64,000 bases of DNA, taken from contig CAUJJN010000241.1 in NCBI GenBank assembly GCA_963204905.1, positions 1 to 64,000 on the forward strand. Direction: 5' to 3'. Of the stretch, positions 60,507-64,000 are shown one piece after another; position 1 is the stretch's first letter, and each line of letters begins with the position of its first letter. Both the position numbers and the translations under genes were made by a program. The notes beneath the pieces are model-generated. The model made no database searches and was not told the origin of the DNA. It saw nothing but the letters and a program-made list of their open reading frames with translations. Source of the stretch: Pseudomonadota bacterium (GTDB lineage: Bacteria > Pseudomonadota > Alphaproteobacteria > Rhizobiales > Xanthobacteraceae).

Positions 60507-61028
60507 TCAATGATGCGAGTCGTGGACTTTCGGCACAGCGAATTCTCCACGGACATAAACCAGAGGCTCGCTGTCCGCGCTCATTGTCTGTGCAAGGACC
60601 GCACCGACAAAGATGGTGTGACTTCCCGCGTCATGCGCCTCGACGACGTGACAATCAAAGCTGCATATCGCTTCGATCAAGCTCGGCGCACCTGTTACCA
60701 GCGTCTGCCATGATCCTTCGGCGAAACGGATGTCACCTTTGCTTCCATCCTGGCCTGAGAATGTTCGGGCGAGGCCGGAATGCTGGGCAGCCAGGATATT
60801 CCAGCAGAACACTTGGCTTGCCACGATCGTATCGTGCGCTCCCGCGGTTTTGTTGACGCAAACAAGAACGCGTGAGGGCTCCGTCGACAACGAGCAGCCG
60901 GCCGTCAGGGTCAAGCCATGCCTGCCAGGCCGCACTCCTGTCGTAACAATTGAAACCGTGCCTGGAACATTTCGCATCGCACTGCGGAATTCCACAGGAT
61001 TGAATGGTGAGGCTTGTTGGATCGACAT
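60507..61028 (-). CDS. Flavin reductase family protein (FMN-binding)
   Basis: FRSAMRNVPGTVSIVTTGVRPGRHGLTLTAGCSLSTEPSRVLVCVNKTAGAHDTIVASQVFCWNILAAQHSGLARTFSG. Confidence 0.92.
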   Translation of the reverse strand: MSIQQASPFNPVEFRSAMRNVPGTVSIVTTGVRPGRHGLTLTAGCSLSTEPSRVLVCVNKTAGAHDTIVASQVFCWNILAAQHSGLARTFSGQDGSKGDIRFAEGSWQTLVTGAPSLIEAICSFDCHVVEAHDAGSHTIFVGAVLAQTMSADSEPLVYVRGEFAVPKVHDSHH

Positions 61029-61089
61029 GGGCGGGGATCACATTCGTCTTGTTGCGCTTCAATAAAGGGCACTGCAGTGAGAGACAGCA

Positions 61090-61440
61090 CTATCCGCTGG
61101 CTGCCTGATAGAACTGAATGACGTTTCCCTGAGGATCTTGCACCTGAACGGTTCGACCGTGGGAGCCCATGTCGCGAATGTCGCCGGACACCTCAGCGCC
61201 CGCGGCCCGCGCTTTCTCGATCATCGCTTCCATATCCTCGGTTTCGTAAACAAGAACGGCGCCCCGAGCCGGCGAAGACACTGACTCGGTCGGGCCGGCG
61301 ATACAAAATGCAACTTTCTCGCTCGAGAATTGAACCCACTTCCCGGCATCCACAAAGCGAATTGGCAGGCCCAAAGCCTCATAGAATCTTGCGAGACCTT
61401 CGGGTTCGTGCGCCGAGAGATATACTTGTTTGAGTTTCAC
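61090..61440 (-). CDS. VOC (glyoxalase/dioxygenase) superfamily protein
   Basis: KLKQVYLSAHEPEGLARFYEALGLPIRFVDAGKWVQF ... VSGDIRDMGSHGRTVQVQDPQGNVIQFYQ. Confidence 0.9.
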   Translation of the reverse strand: MKLKQVYLSAHEPEGLARFYEALGLPIRFVDAGKWVQFSSEKVAFCIAGPTESVSSPARGAVLVYETEDMEAMIEKARAAGAEVSGDIRDMGSHGRTVQVQDPQGNVIQFYQAASG

Positions 61441-61895
61441 GATCGTGATCCCAGCTCTGCGAGTTGCATTGTTGTAAATCTCTGTTGAACTCGGCCTGTT
61501 TTGAAATAGTACCCGGACCGTCCAGCATTAATGTTCGAACAAATAATTCGAGCTGTTGCGGATCAGCATTTTATGCTGCCGGGCAAGGAGAGCACGCACG
61601 ATTGTTTCAGACGCCGCTTTATCAGGCACCATCGTTGCAATCGTCGCATCATTGAAAACAGCCAGCCCGTCCGACTCGGAGCTGCGCTTCATCGTCGGGA
61701 ATCCCTTACGCATGACCCGCATGTCGTAAACTGTTGGCGGATTCGGTCAGTTCGTTGAAATAGCCGTCGTCAAGTACGCCGCCCCGAAAGGCTGCGGCCT
61801 CCGGTCGCCAGTCATGCGCCGTCAACGCCACCGATGTCGTCGTAGCGCAACGTCGTGTTGAATTGTCCGATTGCAATCGCCGCAGGGATGCGGCG

Positions 61896-63044
61896 TCAAT
61901 GAACCGGATCGTCGCCAGATATTCCGGCATGCGAGCGAGAACTGTCGCCACGGATCGCATCCGGCGAGATCGCCGCCAGGCTGTCACAGCCTGTCAGCAC
62001 CATCGTGGCCTCCAGCTCCGCGTGCAGGATGCGCAACACGTGGGCAACGCCGATCGCGCCGGCCGCCGCGAGACCATGTACAAATGCGCGGCCGATCAGA
62101 ACTGCACGCGCGCCGAGCGCGACAGCCTTGAAAACATCGCTCCCCCGGCGGATTCCGCCATCAAGAAGAATTGGCGCGCGACCTGCCACCACGTCGGCGA
62201 TCTCGGGCAGGATATCGATGCTCGCGGGCTGACCGTCGAGAACCCGCCCGCCGTGGTTCGACACGACGATACCATCCACACCGGCATCAAGGCCGCGGAC
62301 CGCATCGTCGGCAGTCATAATTCCCTTCAACACAAGTGGGAGCCGCGTCTGCGAGCGCAGCCACGTAACATCCTTCCATGTCGCCGCAGCCGCAATTAGG
62401 GGGTTGTCGAACAGCGACATGCTCGTCGCCTGCGGAAGTGGCGCAAGTCCCCGCAGGTTGACCGGAAATACATCGGGTGGAAACGCAAACCCGGCCCGCT
62501 GCTCTCGATTGCGCAGGCCACTGATCGGCGCATCGACGCTGAGCACCAGCGCGCGATAGCCCGCCCCTTCGGCACGGCGTACGAGATCCAGCGTAAACTT
62601 GCGATCGTGCTGGATGTAGATTTGAAACCAGAGAGGCGTTTCGGCGGCTCGAGCGACATCTTCGAGGGAAACGCTGGCCTGCGTGCTGACGATCATCCCC
62701 GCCCGCATCGCAGAGGCACCGAGCACGGTGGCGATTTCACCATCCGGATGCGCGAGCTTCTGATAAGCTACCGGCGCCAGCAGAATGGGATGCGGCAGCC
62801 GCAGTCCAAAAATCTCACACGCCGTTCCACTGCCTGGAGGGAACGATCGCAACACTCGCGCCCGCAGCCGAAGCCGCGCGAACGCCGCACGGTTGTCCGC
62901 CACGGTCAATTCGTCGGCCGCGCCGCCATCCAGATAAGCCCAAGCACTGGCCGACAGTCGTTCGCGCGCAAGCGGTTCGTAATCCGCCACGGCGGCGACC
63001 ACGGGTGGAACGCTCTGGAGCTTCGGAAGCGGGGGTGCGGTCAT
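61896..63044 (-). CDS. FMN-dependent alpha-hydroxy-acid oxidase/dehydrogenase
   Basis: SAWAYLDGGAADELTVADN, HPILLAPVAYQKLAHPDGE, GIVVSNHGGRVLDGQPASIDILPEIADVVAGRAPILLDGGIRRGSDVFKAVALGA. Confidence 0.93.
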   Translation of the reverse strand: MTAPPLPKLQSVPPVVAAVADYEPLARERLSASAWAYLDGGAADELTVADNRAAFARLRLRARVLRSFPPGSGTACEIFGLRLPHPILLAPVAYQKLAHPDGEIATVLGASAMRAGMIVSTQASVSLEDVARAAETPLWFQIYIQHDRKFTLDLVRRAEGAGYRALVLSVDAPISGLRNREQRAGFAFPPDVFPVNLRGLAPLPQATSMSLFDNPLIAAAATWKDVTWLRSQTRLPLVLKGIMTADDAVRGLDAGVDGIVVSNHGGRVLDGQPASIDILPEIADVVAGRAPILLDGGIRRGSDVFKAVALGARAVLIGRAFVHGLAAAGAIGVAHVLRILHAELEATMVLTGCDSLAAISPDAIRGDSSRSHAGISGDDPVH

Positions 63045-63048
63045 GATA

Positions 63049-63729
63049 TCAGGTGTCGCACCATTCGCGCAGCAGGTTGTGATACATCCCCGTCAGACGC
63101 GTTACTGCAGGCTGTGCCGGATTATCCTGCGTCAATCCCTGGATCGTAGTGTCGAGATCGAACAGCATGGCGCGGCGGCTGTGCTCTCGCACCAGGCTCT
63201 GAATCCAGAAGAATGCCGCGAGACGCGCGCCACGCGTCACGGGCGTGACCTGATGAAACGTATTGGCGGGATAGAGAATCATATGGCCAGCCGGAAGCTT
63301 GAACTGATGGCGCGCATACTCACCCTGCACGGTCAACTCGCCGCCGTCATAGTCCCCCGGATCGCTAAGGAAGAGCGTCGACGACAAGTCGCCGCGAATT
63401 CGCACACCCACGCCGGGCACCGTGAAAATGGCGTTGTCGATATGATCACCATAGGTGCCCCCGCCGGTGTAACGGTTGAAACGCGGCGGCAGCACTTTCA
63501 GCGGCAAGGCGGCGGATACAAACAGACTGACCTGAGAGAGGCGCTCGAGAAGGAAGTCGGCCAGTTGCTGGGCGAGAGGGTCGTTCTGTCCGAGTTGCTC
63601 ATTGGCCTTCACATGGACCGCGATATGCCCTGCTGTCGCCCGTCCGTCCTGCCATGAAGCTTGTCCGAGCAGTTCGCGGAAACGCTGGATTTCGTCCGAC
63701 GTCAGAACATCTGGAATAATCTGGATCAT
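63049..63729 (-). CDS. PKHD-type Fe(II)/2-oxoglutarate hydroxylase (PiuC/YbiX-like)
   Basis: [91 protein letters not shown]. Confidence 0.93.
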   Translation of the reverse strand: MIQIIPDVLTSDEIQRFRELLGQASWQDGRATAGHIAVHVKANEQLGQNDPLAQQLADFLLERLSQVSLFVSAALPLKVLPPRFNRYTGGGTYGDHIDNAIFTVPGVGVRIRGDLSSTLFLSDPGDYDGGELTVQGEYARHQFKLPAGHMILYPANTFHQVTPVTRGARLAAFFWIQSLVREHSRRAMLFDLDTTIQGLTQDNPAQPAVTRLTGMYHNLLREWCDT

Positions 63730-63909
63730 ACCATTCCTGCCTTCCCTATGTTCTAGCATCGGCATCCGGCAAACCATAGCGACATAGCGCCGAGGCGATG
63801 ACATGCCGTCGCGGGATATATCCGTCGCCGCCCGCCTCCATAACCGGATCGCCCCGTCGCGGATTGCAACGAGGCGATCGGTGTTGATGTCAAGTTTGAT
63901 GGAATTTCA

Positions 63910-64000
63910 TCAGAACTTGAAGTTGGTGCTCACCCGGTAGGTGCGAGACGGACCCAGCAAGGCTCGACTACCCGCCCAGTTCGTCGATACCGCGTAGCGT
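63910..64000 (-). CDS. C-terminus of TonB-dependent (siderophore) receptor, truncated by window edge
   Basis: Minus frame YAVSTNWAGSRALLGPSRTYRVSTNFKF*: beta-strand terminus ending in F, next to PiuC-like gene. Confidence 0.75.
   Translation of the reverse strand, partial: RYAVSTNWAGSRALLGPSRTYRVSTNFKF

Noticed and set aside
61528-61987. 64-aa and 93-aa minus ORFs between VOC and hydroxy-acid oxidase
   Set aside because: The 93-aa ORF overlaps the oxidase C-terminus out of frame; neither has recognisable motifs; possible decayed sequence but unsupported.
1-64000. CRISPR arrays, tRNA/rRNA genes, prophage or intact transposase genes
   Set aside because: None found by reading: no regularly spaced repeats, no tRNA-like cloverleaf recognised, no transposase/integrase ORF in the track.

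Overview
The window is a high-GC alphaproteobacterial chromosomal segment. It resembles Bradyrhizobium, Rhodopseudomonas or Afipia in coding style and intergenic palindromes; this taxonomic call is inference, not a search result. It is densely coding with few mobile traces. Main blocks: (i) 1-4.2 kb, Liv-type ABC transporter. (ii) 4.3-12.6 kb, second Liv transporter with ornithine cyclodeaminase-like, ureidoglycolate lyase-like, asparaginase and DUF2848 genes. (iii) 13.6-16.5 kb, OFA-family MFS carrier with a 41-aa companion ORF absent from the supplied track, plus a ModE/PBP-type regulator. (iv) 16.8-30 kb, a 'B12-sparing' block: metE behind a cobalamin riboswitch, thioesterase-prpD-prpC-prpB, a divergent ScfR/RamB-like regulator, and nrdAB behind a second cobalamin riboswitch. 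Both riboswitches share an identical 20-nt expression-platform segment carrying a predicted kissing loop. (v) 30.3-41.3 kb, FmdB/FmdA with a Urt/Fmd-type ABC transporter, divergent from a 1123-aa NCS1-permease/Cys-rich/histidine-kinase/receiver fusion and a REC-LuxR regulator. (vi) 41.7-49.7 kb, AsnC/Lrp regulator, lipoyl-Lpd, E2, homodimeric AceE-type E1 and an AraC regulator. (vii) 49.8-61.4 kb, a putative catabolic cluster: Liv transporter, acyl-CoA ligase, two enoyl-CoA hydratases, luciferase-like monooxygenase, creatininase-family hydrolase, flavin reductase, VOC protein. (viii) 61.9-64 kb, alpha-hydroxy-acid oxidase, PiuC-like hydroxylase and a TonB receptor C-terminus. The strongest candidates for a less-described system are the NCS1-permease/histidine-kinase fusion next to the amide operon, the B12-sparing block, and the 49.8-61 kb catabolic cluster.
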